Positions 9,623 through 21,528 of a stretch of DNA of 64,000 nucleotides are shown here, in pieces. The position numbers and the translations under genes are program-made. Each line of letters opens with the position of its first letter. Positions within the stretch are counted from its first letter, which is position 1. Under the pieces are notes generated by a model. It searched no databases, was not told the DNA's origin, and was given only the letters and a program-made list of their open reading frames with translations. Source of the stretch: Carnegiea gigantea (lineage: Eukaryota; Streptophyta; Magnoliopsida; Caryophyllales; Cactaceae); NCBI GenBank assembly GCA_029747015.1, contig JAKOGI010000331.1, positions 124,001-188,000 on the forward strand. Reading direction: 5' to 3'.

Positions 9623-10928
9623 TGATGCATATTTCTATATGCATCATTTTCATTCCTCAAGCTCAAATTCAAGGGAAGAAATGACCAAACGAGATCATGC
9701 ATGGAAACACTTATATTTGGTCCCATTATTTGAGTTCCATGACACAAGACACTTTGTGGAGTTTGTTTTGAACTTCAAAGTGCCTTATTCAAAAGGGTCT
9801 TCCAAATGGGGATCAAGACTACCATGCATTTCAAAGGGAAGCTCCAGGGAAGCAAAGGGAGCCCAAAATCTGGTCATAATTGCGCTAAAACAGTCCAACA
9901 GTGCGTTGGGCACTTCACCCGAAAATTGACCCGGTTTGGGCCATCTTTTTGAGCAAGCTCTGGAGGGCATAATTTCCTACACGCTTCACCGTATTCAAGC
10001 TTAAAGAATCATCTTTCTAACAAGACCAAACACACCCAAATTGGAGTTCATTTGGATGGTCAAATTAGGCCCACAAGCACATGGTATTTTAGCCCAGGGC
10101 AGTTTGGATAGCCTTCACTATTTAGGCCATAACTTTTGATCGGCTGGTGCAATTGCAGCAAATGAATATTCCCTGGAAACTAGACATCTAGAACTTCCCA
10201 ACATGCCCAAGATCATCAAATTTGGCTGAGTATTCTAAGAGATATGCCTTCTGGAAGTTGGGCTTGCTGCAAGTGTGAACACACTTATTGCCAAACGTGT
10301 GAACATGGTTCTTCCTCCCTCATTTCGGCCTTGGTGCATTGTTCCTCCTATAAAGCTAAGTTCCTAATTCCCTAGCAAGGCTTGAATGTGTGAATTAAGA
10401 GGTGCATGGATCTCCTTTTGCTGCTACCTCTTTTTCACACCTAAAGTCACCAAGAGACACACCTTTTCATCCTAGGTGCATCCGAATGAAGCAAGCAGCA
10501 AAGTGTACTTGTTTTTTTTTGTTTTTTCCTTTACATCTTTTCGTGAAATGTTATGTCTTTTCATTATGTAAGGCCTACCCTATATAAAGGCCATAAATTG
10601 AGTTGCTTAGCATCAAATCAAGTCATTCAAGTAATACAAAGCAAGTTCAAACAAAGAGTGTTTGTTCTCTTCCTTATAAATCCCTAGTTCTATATCTTGA
10701 GAGTGGCATCCTTAAGTGGTGTTCTAGGTCCCTCATTCTTAACTTGGTGGTAATTAATTTCTGTATCCCAGTTGAGTTAAGGGATTGCCCAAGGTTTGGT
10801 TTGAGTGGCTCCGGAAGGATTATCTCAAACACAACCTTGAACTATCCTTTTTACTTTTCCTTATTTTCTCAATTATAAAAACCACAAAAATACTTAGCTT
10901 GGTCATTTGGGCGCTCCTATATACATCA
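9623..10928 (+). repeat. 3' LTR of element D
   Basis: It starts TGATGCATAT, ends ATATACATCA and is 1306 bp. The first bases form a near-perfect hairpin: TGATGCATA, a six-base loop and TATGCATCA. The 5' third differs from LTR A, but from about 10010 onward the two are alignable, so the families share their promoter and downstream part only. A TATA-like CCTATATAAAGGCC is at about 10574. Confidence 0.86.
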
Positions 10929-10946
10929 TTAATTTCTGATACCAAA

Positions 10947-12073
10947 TGATGTATATGAGCTCTCAAATGACCAAGTAATGTTATCTTTTGTGGGTTTTTG
11001 GTTAAGGAAGAAAGAAAATAAAGGATAGGTTCAAGGGTTGTGTTTGAGATAAGCCGAGAGGCGCCACTCAAATCAATCCTTGGGTGAATTCCTTCACTCT
11101 TTCTAGGATACAGAAATGAATCACCACCTAAAGGAGTTTAGAAAACTAGAACACCACTTGAGTTTGCCAACACTCAAGATATAGAACTAGATTTTGTACA
11201 CTCACTTTGAGAGAACACTCAAAAGCTGAATTGTATTACTTGAAGTTGATTGTCGATGAATTCCAAACAACCCTATGCTATGGCCTTTATATAGTAGAGG
11301 ACTTACATAATGAAAAGGTAGGAAAACACACGAAAAGAATGAAAGAAAAACAAGGTAAAATTTCAGCAACCACATTCGGATGCACCAAGGTGAAGTGGTG
11401 TGTCTCTTGAAGCCTTTTGGTGTGAATAGAGTGTAGCAGCCAAGGGGGATTCATGCACCCTTACTTTCACACATTTTGGGCCTTGCAAAGGGGGAAGGAA
11501 CACGGCTGAAGAGGAAGAACCCAGCAGCAATAGCCGAAATGAGGTGTACACACAAGCCACACGCGTTTTGCCATCAATGCGTTCACACCTGCAGCAAGCC
11601 CAACTTCCAGAGGGCATATCTCTCCGATTACTTGGCCAAATTCAATGATCATAGGCTTCTTGGAAAGCTCTAGATGTCTATTTTCCAGGGAATGTTCATT
11701 TGCAGCATTTGGACCAGCCGATCAAAAGTTATGGCTCAAAGAGTAGAGACTGCCCAAAACTGGACTGCATTTCAGTACGTTATTTTGTGGGCTGAAGTTG
11801 ACCAACCAAATGAATTCCAAATAATACGTGGTTGGTCTTGTTAGAAAGATCTTTGCTTAGGCTAGATTAATGTAAGGACCATCAGAATTTTGGCCCATTA
11901 CATTTTGCTATAAAAGAGTAACAAAAATCGGGTGTGTTGAGGATGAACTAGGCGTAAGTTCTTCCGTCATTGTCACGGCTTTTCTGCATAGTATAGCAAA
12001 TTCTTTGGCCTCTGTGAGCTTTCTAGGATCTTTCTTGAGCTGAGTAGGAGAGTGGACAAGATGGTCTCCATCA
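10947..12073 (-). repeat. LTR of element C
   Basis: It is 1127 bp, TGATGGAGAC to ATACATCA on the minus strand. It is the undivided counterpart of LTR A and defines that family's normal length. The pol frame of C extends into it and ends at 11908. Confidence 0.87.
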
Positions 12074-13775
12074 TTCCCCCCGGGTTGGTGAGAGTTTGTC
12101 CTCAAACTTGGAAGAGGCTCGTCTTCAAAGTAGGGACTAAGGTCGGCAACATTAAAAGTAGCAGAAACTCCATAATCGCCAGGAAGGTCTACTTTATATG
12201 CATTGGGACCAACCTTCTCAATGATTTCAAAGGGACCATCAGATCTAGGCATCAACTTGGACTTGCGCTTGGAAGGAAATCTTTCCTTCCTCAAGTGAAT
12301 CCATACCAAGTCTCTAGGTTGAAAATGAACCTCTCTCTTGTGCTTGTTGATATTGTGCATGGCTCTTTCATTAGCTTTGGCAATGCTATCACGAACTTGA
12401 GCATGGAGGTCTTGAATTTCTGTTGCCCTTTTCTCAGCTTCCCAACTAAACTTAGTGGGAGTTAGAATAGGAATGAGATCAAGAGGGCTCTTTGGATTGT
12501 GCCCATAGACTACTTGGAAGGGTGAGAGATGGGTGGCCTTACTTGGAGTTCGATTGAAGGCAAACTTGGCGTGAGGTAGCATGTCAGCCCAACTCTTGAT
12601 GTTCTTCTTCACAAGGACTCTAAGCAAGGTGCCCAAAGTCCTGTTAGTGACTTCCGTTTGATCGTCGGTCTGTGGATGGCATGTAGTGCTGAATTTGAGC
12701 TGCGTACCCATCTTCCTCCATAAGGTTAGCCAAAAGTGGCGAAGGAACTTGCTATCTTGGTAAGACACCATGCTCTTGGGAATGCCATGAAGTCTCACAA
12801 TCTCCTTAAAGTACAAGTTGGCAATATGAGAGGCATCATTGGTGGTATGGCAAGAGATGAAATGTCCCATCTTGAAAAATCGATCTACCACCACCAGAAT
12901 GGAGTCTTTGTTCCTTAGAATTCTAGGCAACCCCGTGATGAAGTCTAGGCTTATATCCTCCCAAGGAGCCTGAGGAATGGGAAGAGGGGAGTACAAGCCT
13001 TGGGGTAGAACATGACTTTTGGCCATTTGACATATAGAACATCTTTTCACAAAGTGTTCTACATCTTTAGACATATGTGGCCAATAGTAGTGCTCTTTCA
13101 GCATAGCACAAGTCTTCTCTATTCCAAAGTGTCCGAATAGAGCTCCTCCATGAAGTTCTTGAATAAGGAGTTCTCGGAATCCACATTTTGGAATGCACAA
13201 ACGGGAGTCCTTGAATAGAAAACCTTCTGCCAAGTGGAATGATCCATGAGGGTGTTTACTACATTGCTCAAGGATGTCTTTGAAGTCCTCATCAGTCGAA
13301 TACAACTCTTTCACACTTTTAAAGCCAAGAACTTTGGTACCTAAGGTAGAAAGAAGTAAGTACCTACGAGAAAGTGCATCGGCCCCCTTGTTAAGCTTTC
13401 CCGCCTTGTGTTGGATGATGAAATGGAAGGATTGAAGATACTCTACCCACTTAGCATGTCTTGGGTTGAGTTTGTGTTGACCTTGGATATATTTCAGTGC
13501 TTCATGGTCGGAATGGAGGAGGAATTCACCTCCTATGAGATAGTGACGCCAATACTCCAAGGCACGAACGATGGCATAGAACTCTTTGTCGTAGGTGGAG
13601 TACTTCTCTTGACTTCATTTAGCTTTTCACTAAAGAAAGCTATAGGCCTCTTCTCTTGGGATAGAACGGCTCCAATCCCAACTCTAGATGCGTCACATTC
13701 AACTTCAAAGATTTTGGAGAATTCTGGCAAGGCTAGAACGGGAGTGCTTGTGAGTCTCTGTTTGATCTCCTCAAA
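11908..13775 (-). pseudogene. RNase H-integrase part of Pol, element C
   Basis: From 13560 to 11908 an uninterrupted 550-codon frame covers the end of RNase H (HSDH), the integrase zinc finger (His137, His144, Cys174, Cys177), the catalytic core and a basic C-terminal domain. The first catalytic Asp (SLDF, residue 206) and the Glu (QTEV, residue 303) are present. The middle motif, usually SDRD in this family, reads SYQD (266-269), so the catalytic Asp is replaced by Tyr. A small deletion near 13605 shifts the frame, and the start of RNase H (CDAS motif) lies in another frame at 13533-13775. The copy ends at 13775 against unrelated DNA. Confidence 0.87.
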
Positions 13776-13983
13776 TATGCAAGATACTACACAAGTGCAC
13801 AGCTATGTGGAACATTCTAGAGAGTATTTTGGAATATTCTAGTACAATGTACAAGGTTCTAAAATACTCTAAATGGTTTTAGACACTCTAGAAGGTGCTA
13901 GAACACTCTAGGAAGATTCTAGAGCGCTCAGAAGATTCGAGAACATTCTAGATCATTCTAGCATATTTTAGAGGCTCTTAGAG
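13776..13983. other. TTCTAG-rich segment between elements C and E
   Basis: This 208-bp stretch has about ten copies of (A/C)(T/C)TCTAG(A/G) or close variants, such as CATTCTAGAG, TATTCTAGTA, CACTCTAGAA, GATTCTAGAG and CATTCTAGCA. It is unlike any LTR or coding part in the nest, and its origin is not recognised. Confidence 0.6.
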
Positions 13984-14871
13984 CAACCACGCATTATTTG
14001 GAGTCCATTTGGTTGGTCAACTTCAGCCCACAAAATAAAGTACTGAAATGCAATCCAGTTTTGGGCAGTCTCTACTCTTTGGGCCATAACTTTTGATCGG
14101 CTGGTCCAAATGCAGCCAATGAATATTCCCTGAAAAATAGACATCCAGAGCTTTCCAACAAGCCCAAGATCATTGAATTTGGCCGAGTAATCTGAGAGAT
14201 ATGCCCTCTGGAAGTTGGGCTTGCTGCAAGTGTGAATGCATTGATGGCAAAACGCGTGTGGCTTGTGTGTACACCTCATTTCGGCTATTGCTGCTGGGTT
14301 CTTACTCTTCAGCCGTGTTCCTTCCTCCTTTGCAAGGCCCAAAACGTGTGAAAGTAAGGGTGCATGAATCCCCCTTGGCTGCTACACTCTATTCACACCA
14401 AAAGGCTTCAAGAGACACACCACTTCACCTTGGTGCACCCGGATGTGGTTGCTGAAATTTTGCCTTGTTTTTCTTTCCTTCTTTTCGTGTGTTTTCATAC
14501 CTTTTCATTATGTAAGGCCTCTACTATATAAAGGCCATAGCATAGGGTTGTTTGGAATTCATCGACAATCAACTTCAAGTAATACAATTTAGCTTTTGAG
14601 TGTTCTCTCAAAGTGAGTGTGCAAAATCTAGTTCTATATCTTGAGTGTTGGCAAACTCAATTGGTGTTCTAGTTTCCTAAACTCCTCTAGGTGGTGATTC
14701 ATTTCTGTATTCTAGAAAGAGTGAAGGAATTCGCCCAATGATTGATTTGAGTGGCGCCTCTCGGCTTATCTCAAACACAACCCTTGAACCTATCCTTTAT
14801 TTTCTTTCTTCCTTAACCAAAAACCCACAAAAGATAACATTACTTGGTCATTTGAGAGCTCATATACATCA
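13984..14871 (+). repeat. LTR fragment E (A/C family), 5' truncated
   Basis: It matches LTR A from CAACCACGCATTATTTGG onward and runs to the complete end CATATACATCA at 14871, with the TATA-like ACTATATAAAGGCC near 14522. The first 240 or so bases of the LTR are missing. No PBS follows, so this is the outer right edge of the nested cluster. Confidence 0.85.
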
Positions 14872-15954
14872 TCTTTGTATTATTGACATCTCATACTTGT
14901 TGTAAGTACAAAAAATACAACTTGCTATTGAAAAATCAATCAAAATGCTTTGAGAAAATTTCATATAACTAGCATTTTACTTTACATAGGAAAAAGAACG
15001 ACAAAATACATACTTTGAAGAAAGATATATATCAACAAAAACAAACAAATTTATATAACTGATATTAGAGGCAAATTTACATGATAAAGGCCGGTGTTCT
15101 TGTTATATATTAAATTAAAAAAAAAGTCCGCTTGAATGTTGTTTAAAGATGTTTAAAATGTCTAAAGTAGATATCTGTTGAAATCAATAAATAAAAAGTT
15201 AAATTTTTAATAATTTAAAAGTTAGACATTTTTGAACAAAAGTTCTAATATATTGACCCCTCCACCAGGGATGAAGCGAGGGGCTCACATTGAGGGGAGG
15301 CAAACTTAGTCAGCATCAGATACAAAAACTGAGTTGGTATATATTCTATTTCATTAAAAAAAAATATAGAGTATAGAAATGCATCTTAGTCCATATTGCT
15401 TCAAAAAAAGAAGGTAAGGTTAGAAAAAAGGTGATTCAAACTTTGGGTTAGACAAATTTATTTTGAATATATAACTCACAACATGAGTGATTCAGATTAT
15501 GACTTTAACTATAACATAGTTATTTTGTCTTTTGACAATTATTCATTGAAAGTGCAGAACTCACATGTGACATTACAAAGTAGATAGTTAATTAAAATAT
15601 TCACCCAAGTTTATTATTGATATAATGGTAATTGTCATATTATGTGATTAGCATTTTATATGAAGGTGTGCTTTACACTTTCCTTATGCTAGAAAAAGAA
15701 AAAAATAGAAAGAGGTAAAAAAGAAGGAAAAATAAGTAAGCAAAACAAATTTAAAACAAAAGGAAAAAAATCATGAATCTGGGAGACATGACATTTGAAA
15801 AAAGATAGAAATTGTAAAAATGTCACAAAATTATATGCAGCCTGACGCTTGAACCACCAACGTCATAGACACCATAATAGACAATACTAGCTCTGCCACT
15901 TCCATGTGTGTTTACATTATGCAAAAATGAATATTTTTTTATTGGTCAGGGGGT
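14872..15954. other. Intergenic DNA, no gene seen
   Basis: The segment is AT-rich, without coding potential or clear repeats. Phrases near 15270-15310 (GGGGCTCACATTGAGGGGAGG) and 15840-15900 (CTTGAACCACCAACGTC, TAGCTCTGCCACTTCC) look like remnants of a dispersed plant repeat. I cannot name it. Confidence 0.4.
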
Positions 15955-16075
15955 GTTCCCCTATGGTCTCCACATAGCTGTTGCTCTACTATCCACCATT
16001 GTCCCCTTGGGATGGGACCCTTCTCCAGATCCTACATAAATACGGGATACTTGTGCACTGGGCTGCCCTTTTTTT
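15955..16075 (+). mobile_element. Degenerate Au-like SINE (3' part)
   Basis: The block ends TTGTGCACTGGGCTGCCC followed by a T run (16051-16075). It carries GTCCCCTTGGGATGGGACCC and CTTCTCCAGATCCT upstream. This matches the order known for the 3' half of Au SINEs (GACCC, CTTCCCCGGACCC, GCGGGAGCTTAGTGCAC, GGGCTGCCC, Tn). The tRNA-derived 5' promoter half is not recognisable, so the copy is 5' truncated or too diverged. Confidence 0.72.
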
Positions 16076-19000
16076 AAAGTTATCTGGCAACCACATCATA
16101 CACAAATTTTAATTTTTTTGGGTAAAATTATTAGTAGTTTTAAAAGCTGAAGTAGTTATTAAGAGATGCAATTTATGAAAAATTTTCAAGAAACAAATTT
16201 CTAACCTGTTAAAACAGACAATAATTAACTTAATGGATATTTCTAATAGCAATTGCAATATCATAATTTCTTTGTAAGAAAATTATGATAGTACAAAAAG
16301 CTACTTGATTTTGATAAAACATTTTAATAACATACTTGTAACATTTAATTTTCTTATGTAAATTAATTAGAAAATACAGATGAATGATATTTTTACAATG
16401 ATCATAAATTTATTTTCAATTTAATAACAAAATTATAGTTAAAAAATTAAATAATATACATAGATGCCATGATACCCATTATTTAATCGAGACTGACAGA
16501 AAGTCATTGATAGGAGTGTTGTGATGATTAAGAATAGTATTTGCTAATCAAGTTTGCTTAATAAAAATCCTACTAATTAGCTAATATAGATATTAATTTA
16601 GGGGGAGTTTGTGAAACAAACAATAGGACATGACTTAGTTTTTCACTTATTCTGGTTCACCAATAGCCTCTTTCTTTTCCCCACTTGGACAAGCAACAAG
16701 TACCCAAAAAAAAAAAAAAATTAAAGCTCATGATGGGAGGAATTGAGTGGCCGGCTAGTGCAAGCAAAAGGGGGGGAGGGTGAGAATTATCTTTGGTTAC
16801 TCTTACTACTCCTCTTTTCCACTCTTTTTTCATTTACTACTTTACCAAGTAAGGAGATAGAGAGAGAAAGAGGAGAGTGCTAGAGTAGGAATTTTACTCA
16901 AGGTAGGGCTAATCCAACTTCCTTTGGATTTTCCTTAAGAATCAAGGGGTTAAAAGAAGATTAAGAAGCTACTTTAAGGTGTAGATTCTCCTAATCCCTT
17001 ATATAAAAATTAGTTTTAAGTTAAAATATTTTATTATGATGTATGATTGTGTTATTGATTTACAAGAGTTAGAGTGTTTTTCTTATATGATTAGTTTATT
17101 TTAAGTGTGACATTTTAAGTTATGCGTGCCATGTCTTGCTAAAATATATGTCATGATTTTGGAGATATATTCTTTAAAGTTGTTTTTCTAAGTCATCTTA
17201 TATAAATGGTGGTAGTAATTAATATTTTAGATAATGGCTATGAAAAGTAGTCCTGGCATGATACTATGATTGATGAATTAGAAGGATGAACTTACTGTCT
17301 TACCTTACTAGAAATGTAGATTATGATTTTGCAATGTTGAAAATCCATGAAGTGTTGTTGAGTTATATGTTATCATATCACTCTTGTAATTTATCCTTGT
17401 GTGGGTTGGGATATTATGAAATGTTTTAGAACTTGATTGAGTTAGTGTGGTTTGACATGGTTTTGGGATGAGTTAAATAGTAAATTATACTCATAAAATT
17501 TAATTAAATATGTGTAAAGAAAATGTTAGCCTAGTAATGTGATAAAATTATTTATGTACTCTTGATGTGGTAGTGGTGTACTATTATGCTTGGGGAAAAA
17601 AAAAAAGAGAATAGGATCCCCAAGCTTGCTAAAGAAAAATGAAAAGTGAGGAATTGTTAGTACTTAAATAATGAGGTGTTACTTGATTTTGAGAGGAAGA
17701 AAACATATATAATAAAGGCATAATAGTAACAGCACCCACAAGCGGAAAAAAAAAAAGAGACTACAAAGCCAAGTTAGAATACTTGAGCAAGTAGTATTTT
17801 TTATAATATTTTGTATGACGTTATATTGATTACTGAGCACATGTCATTCACAAAAAATGAGTCTTAGTTGAAAGATTATTTTTCATGAGCTCCCAAATAT
17901 CCTTTTAATTGAGTTTGATTTTTGGTGTCAGACTTAAGTAAACTAGTATCTAAAAGGACGAACAATTATGTGTGTCAAAATTGGGGATTTGTTAGCAGAT
18001 TTCGAATAATGTCTGATTTTCCACCTAATGGCGGATTCTGCAGTGGCAAATTTCACAGAATGGCAGCTTTCCACTCAGAAAGATGGCAGCGTTGTATCCT
18101 GGCGAGGGTATAAGTTTCCTATCTCTTAGACATTAGTCCTCCTAGGTAGGTAGTCTTTTAGTCAAGGTCATTCCTATCTTGCTTTCACTTGCACAACAAT
18201 TAACTTTAGTGAATAGTGTGTACATAGTGAATGTCTGGTCCGAAAGAAAATTGGATTATGAGAAAAAGTCTATTCATGTGAGAAATGTGTACGTTTCCTT
18301 TGTTTCTAACTCCTTAAGCCTAATTTTGTTGGTCCCTAGGATTTTAATCGTGCATTATTTGTGCTGAGGAAAGAAAGGTTTGTGATGATTTGAAAAATTT
18401 ATTTATCTGTGATAACATTGTTATTAGTACTACTCTTATTACTATGACCTGTTAGGTGTAAAAACTATTTTGGTTTTGGGAGGCCAGAACTCCCACTGAG
18501 CTGTGGTTGCTCACCCTCTCCCAAAATTTTCCCTTTTAGATTCTCAACAAGATTAAGCTATGTGGCATTACGTGTCGCTTGAAGGTCGATACTTGGATTT
18601 GAAGATGTACCTTTTGTAACTTGTATGTATTGCATTTATGCAATTGGAATGTAATGTAACATTAGTAAGTTGTAACATTTTGATGCATGTAGTAGATGAT
18701 TTGAATCGGCCTCGGTGGCCTTCCACCAAAACTTATATATTTTGTTATGTTGCTTATGATGAAGGCCATGAGGACCCTATTGAAATATAAGGTCATGGTG
18801 GTCTAAAGTTTTTTTTTTTTTTAACTTCATTGTTGGAGCATGAAACTCTTGTAAATATATATACATTCGCAAATAAAGAAAAATTATCTTACATTTAGCC
18901 TTAATGGTCATTTCAAAGGATTCTGGTGATGTAATGCTCTGACTATGGGCAAGGGCGTTATAGGTGTGGATTGTTAACTTCATGGGATACCATAGATCAC

Positions 19001-19294
19001 AGATGTGACAAATTTGATGATGCACATTAATCATATCATACAGTTCATGGCTTGTCCTTCACCAAAAGATCCACACAGCAAGGGCAAGGAAAAACCATCA
19101 AGAGCAAAACTCAAGAAAAGCAAAAAACTTCATGAAGTTGTGAGGCATTTCGACAATCAAAAGCCCTAAAAAAAACATAAATCACGGAAACAAGTTTCCA
19201 TACGTGCAAAGGTATGCAGAACCTATACTCGCCACCACCTTCCTCCATGCCAGAATCAATTTTACTTAAATCATGCAAAATAATTGATCACGAA
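16076..19294. other. Intergenic DNA with possible old LTR remnant
   Basis: No gene was recognised. An A run at 16708-16722 and a GA-rich stretch near 16855-16880 are seen. At 18494-18516 CACTGAGCTGTGGTTGCTCA closely resembles a sequence in the LTRs of the LARD-like element at 53895-63750 (reverse complement near 54488-54522), so about 16.7-18.8 kb may be a decayed LTR of a related family in plus orientation. Confidence in that is low. Confidence 0.35.
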
Positions 19295-19317
19295 GACGTG
19301 TACGTAGTGCACGTGAC
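19295..19317 (+). promoter_or_regulatory. ACGT-core cluster (G-box/ABRE-like) upstream of the lesion-inducing-like gene
   Basis: Three ACGT cores lie within 23 bp: GACGTG (19295-19300), TACGTA (19301-19306) and CACGTGAC (19310-19317). They are about 210 bp before the presumed start codon. Such clusters are typical bZIP/bHLH binding sites in plant promoters. The transcription start is not known, so the role is inferred from position only. Confidence 0.45.
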
Positions 19318-19525
19318 ATTCACTCTCTTTATTTCTCGCAAAGATCTTTTGTAGAATTTACTTTTCTTTTTTGATTTTGTTTGAAGTCTTATTTTTTTTA
19401 CTCGGACTAGGAGACCTCATCTCATTCAAGCGTTTAAAAACCAAGCAGCAATCCCCTGTCTTCCTTGAATCGTTGTCCTGTGTCTCCGCTATTAGGGAGG
19501 AAGAGGAGAGAGATGAAGATACAGA

Positions 19526-21491
19526 ATTTCTTTCCTTTTGTTTGTTGGAAGAGTTCTCTTTCTCTCTGTTTTCATCTTCTCTGCTTGGCAAGAGTGAGCT
19601 CTATTTAAGATATCCTCTAAATTCGATTTCAGTTTTGCATATTTGCATGTTTTTTCTGCTACATTTGGGTGGAAGAGTCAGATGTTATCGTGTGTTGATT
19701 TTGGTATTGACTTGAAAATTCATCCAAAGCTTTAATCCTTACAGTGTATATACATTGAAAAGGGTCTTTTCTGATTTCGTCTTTCTTTTCTGGGGTTTTA
19801 TTTGAATGCAATTTAATGACTATTCATGAATAGTGATCATCTTCTGATTTAAATTAAGGAGTTCAATTTTAAGTACTAGTGAAGATAAAATAGGGGAATT
19901 TTTTTTCTTGTTTGTGAGGATGAGCTGCTGAAATGCTGCTTTTCAAATTTTAAGTTGGGTTGACTTTGAGTACATATTGGACTGATTTGAAGATCTAGAT
20001 CAGGTTAAGTAGCTCTTTCATCGTGTGCATACCTAGCGTTTATGTAGTTGTTGACTATGATCTGTTACGATACTCCATGTTTGATTCTCCGTCCAAAATT
20101 AGAAATTGAAGAAATTGTCTTCTGGTTGACTGAATGTAGATATCTTTTCTTTTTTTTTTTGGTAAAGGGGTTTTCTGATTTGTGCTTTTGTCCATATTAA
20201 GCAATTAGAAAGTGCAGAGATTGTCTTTGATGATATTGTTGAAATTGAAGGTAGTAACTTTAAATCTTCGTGAAAGGGAGTCTTCAAACTATTGTATAAT
20301 TGAAGCCTTACTTCCTTTTGGTTTGCCTTTCAATCTCCCCCCTCCCTCACAAAAAAATAAAAAATAAACTGTGGGAGCATTGCTTTCAGCAAGTTAAAGC
20401 CGAGGCCACTGAGTTGGTACTAATTTGGCAATTGTGGGTATAGTATCTCAACCAATGACCCATCAATGGATGTTTTGATTAAGTTCTTTTCTTATAATTA
20501 TATTTTTTAAACTTGGTGTCACATTGTCATTGTGTTAGTGTGTGTGTGTTTTAGGTGGTAGGGGTTTTGGTGTTCAATTTTTGGATTATAGTTAAGAAGG
20601 TTTGGAGAGTGCCTTGTCAAGTCGGTGTGTAATTTTGATCATTTGCTGCATTACGTGTATGACTGAAGTGTTTTAAATGGACAATGTATCCTTGTGCTTA
20701 GGGGAAATGAGCCAACTTCACTTTTGTAATTAGGTATTTGGTATTATGCAAACACCAAATTCATCATGCACCAATGCTTTGTAGTCTTAAAGCATCTAAT
20801 GTTGCAAATGCAGTATTTTGTGAGCTTTAAATCCCATTAGAGAGTGTACTTGAACATCCCAGTATGAAGTAATCTATGTTAGTCATTGCCTATATGTGAT
20901 AATGTGAGCCACTTAACCAGCTGTCTCAGACTTATTATAGATTGAACAAATGCTTCTAGATCTAGTTTAGGGTGATGCCCATGTATGCTGCGTATTTATT
21001 CTTGCCCGTGAAGCACACAAATTTCTGTGGTGTGCTTCTGCAATTATTTGTGGCACCTGCATGTTTTATTTAATTGTTTATGTGTTAATTAATATTTTTC
21101 TTAGTTCTTAGTTGAGCAAGTGAGTGTTCGTTAATGAAAAATAGTTTTAAGAAATAGTTTTAGTATAGGTTGTCTTGTAGAAATTTTGCTGGTATAAGAT
21201 GATCATGAAGAACTAAATTGCTTTCCTGAATTGCACGTTGAAAAGCAATTAATTAGCAATAGCACAGTAATTATCACATTTGTCATTAGTTCATTACTAT
21301 TGGTATGTATAAATACACGCTAATGTGCAATGCGACAAAGAACCCTTTAAATATAAAGGAGTAGTGCTCAGCTTGTAGATCCCGAGAAAACCATGCTGTT
21401 TGTTTTTGTATTGTTTTGGAGTTAGGGGTAGGGACTTGGGTCTACTTGTAGTTTCTTGTATTAATCTTTGTGCGTATGTGATTCCTCACAG

Positions 21492-21528
<37 letters not shown>

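Larger units (their letters stand above)
7153..10928 (+). mobile_element. Ty3/gypsy element D, internally deleted (gag and protease only)
   Basis: The element has a truncated 5' LTR (7153-7413), PBS (7416-7428), leader, gag, protease, polypurine tract (CCTGAGGAGTA, 9612-9622) and a complete 3' LTR (9623-10928). The whole RT, RNase H and integrase section is absent. The coding frame passes from the protease-RT linker (near 9460) to the C-terminal signature LRTNS (near 9592) through about 120 bp of unrelated sequence. It is a deletion derivative that would need enzymes from another copy. Gag and protease are also broken by stops. Confidence 0.87.
10935..13775 (-). mobile_element. Ty3/gypsy element C (antisense), truncated
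   Basis: Reading leftward from 13775 there is a partial RNase H, a complete integrase, the polypurine tract (12074-12083) and an LTR (10947-12073). Immediately after the LTR comes TGGTATCAGA (10944 down to 10935), the first ten bases of a PBS. An LTR with a polypurine tract on one side and a PBS on the other is an internal LTR of a tandem array, or a product of LTR recombination, rather than a simple terminal 3' LTR. The upstream end stops abruptly inside RNase H. Confidence 0.85.

Noticed and set aside
9378..9929. Several open frames on both strands across the D internal region and LTR
   Set aside because: They overlap the polypurine tract and LTR and have no domain. The plus frame is only the tail of the deleted Pol.
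19371..19715. Long open frame over exon 1 of the lesion-inducing-like gene
   Set aside because: It is in the wrong frame and runs through the splice donor at 19594. The family peptide is read in the neighbouring frame.
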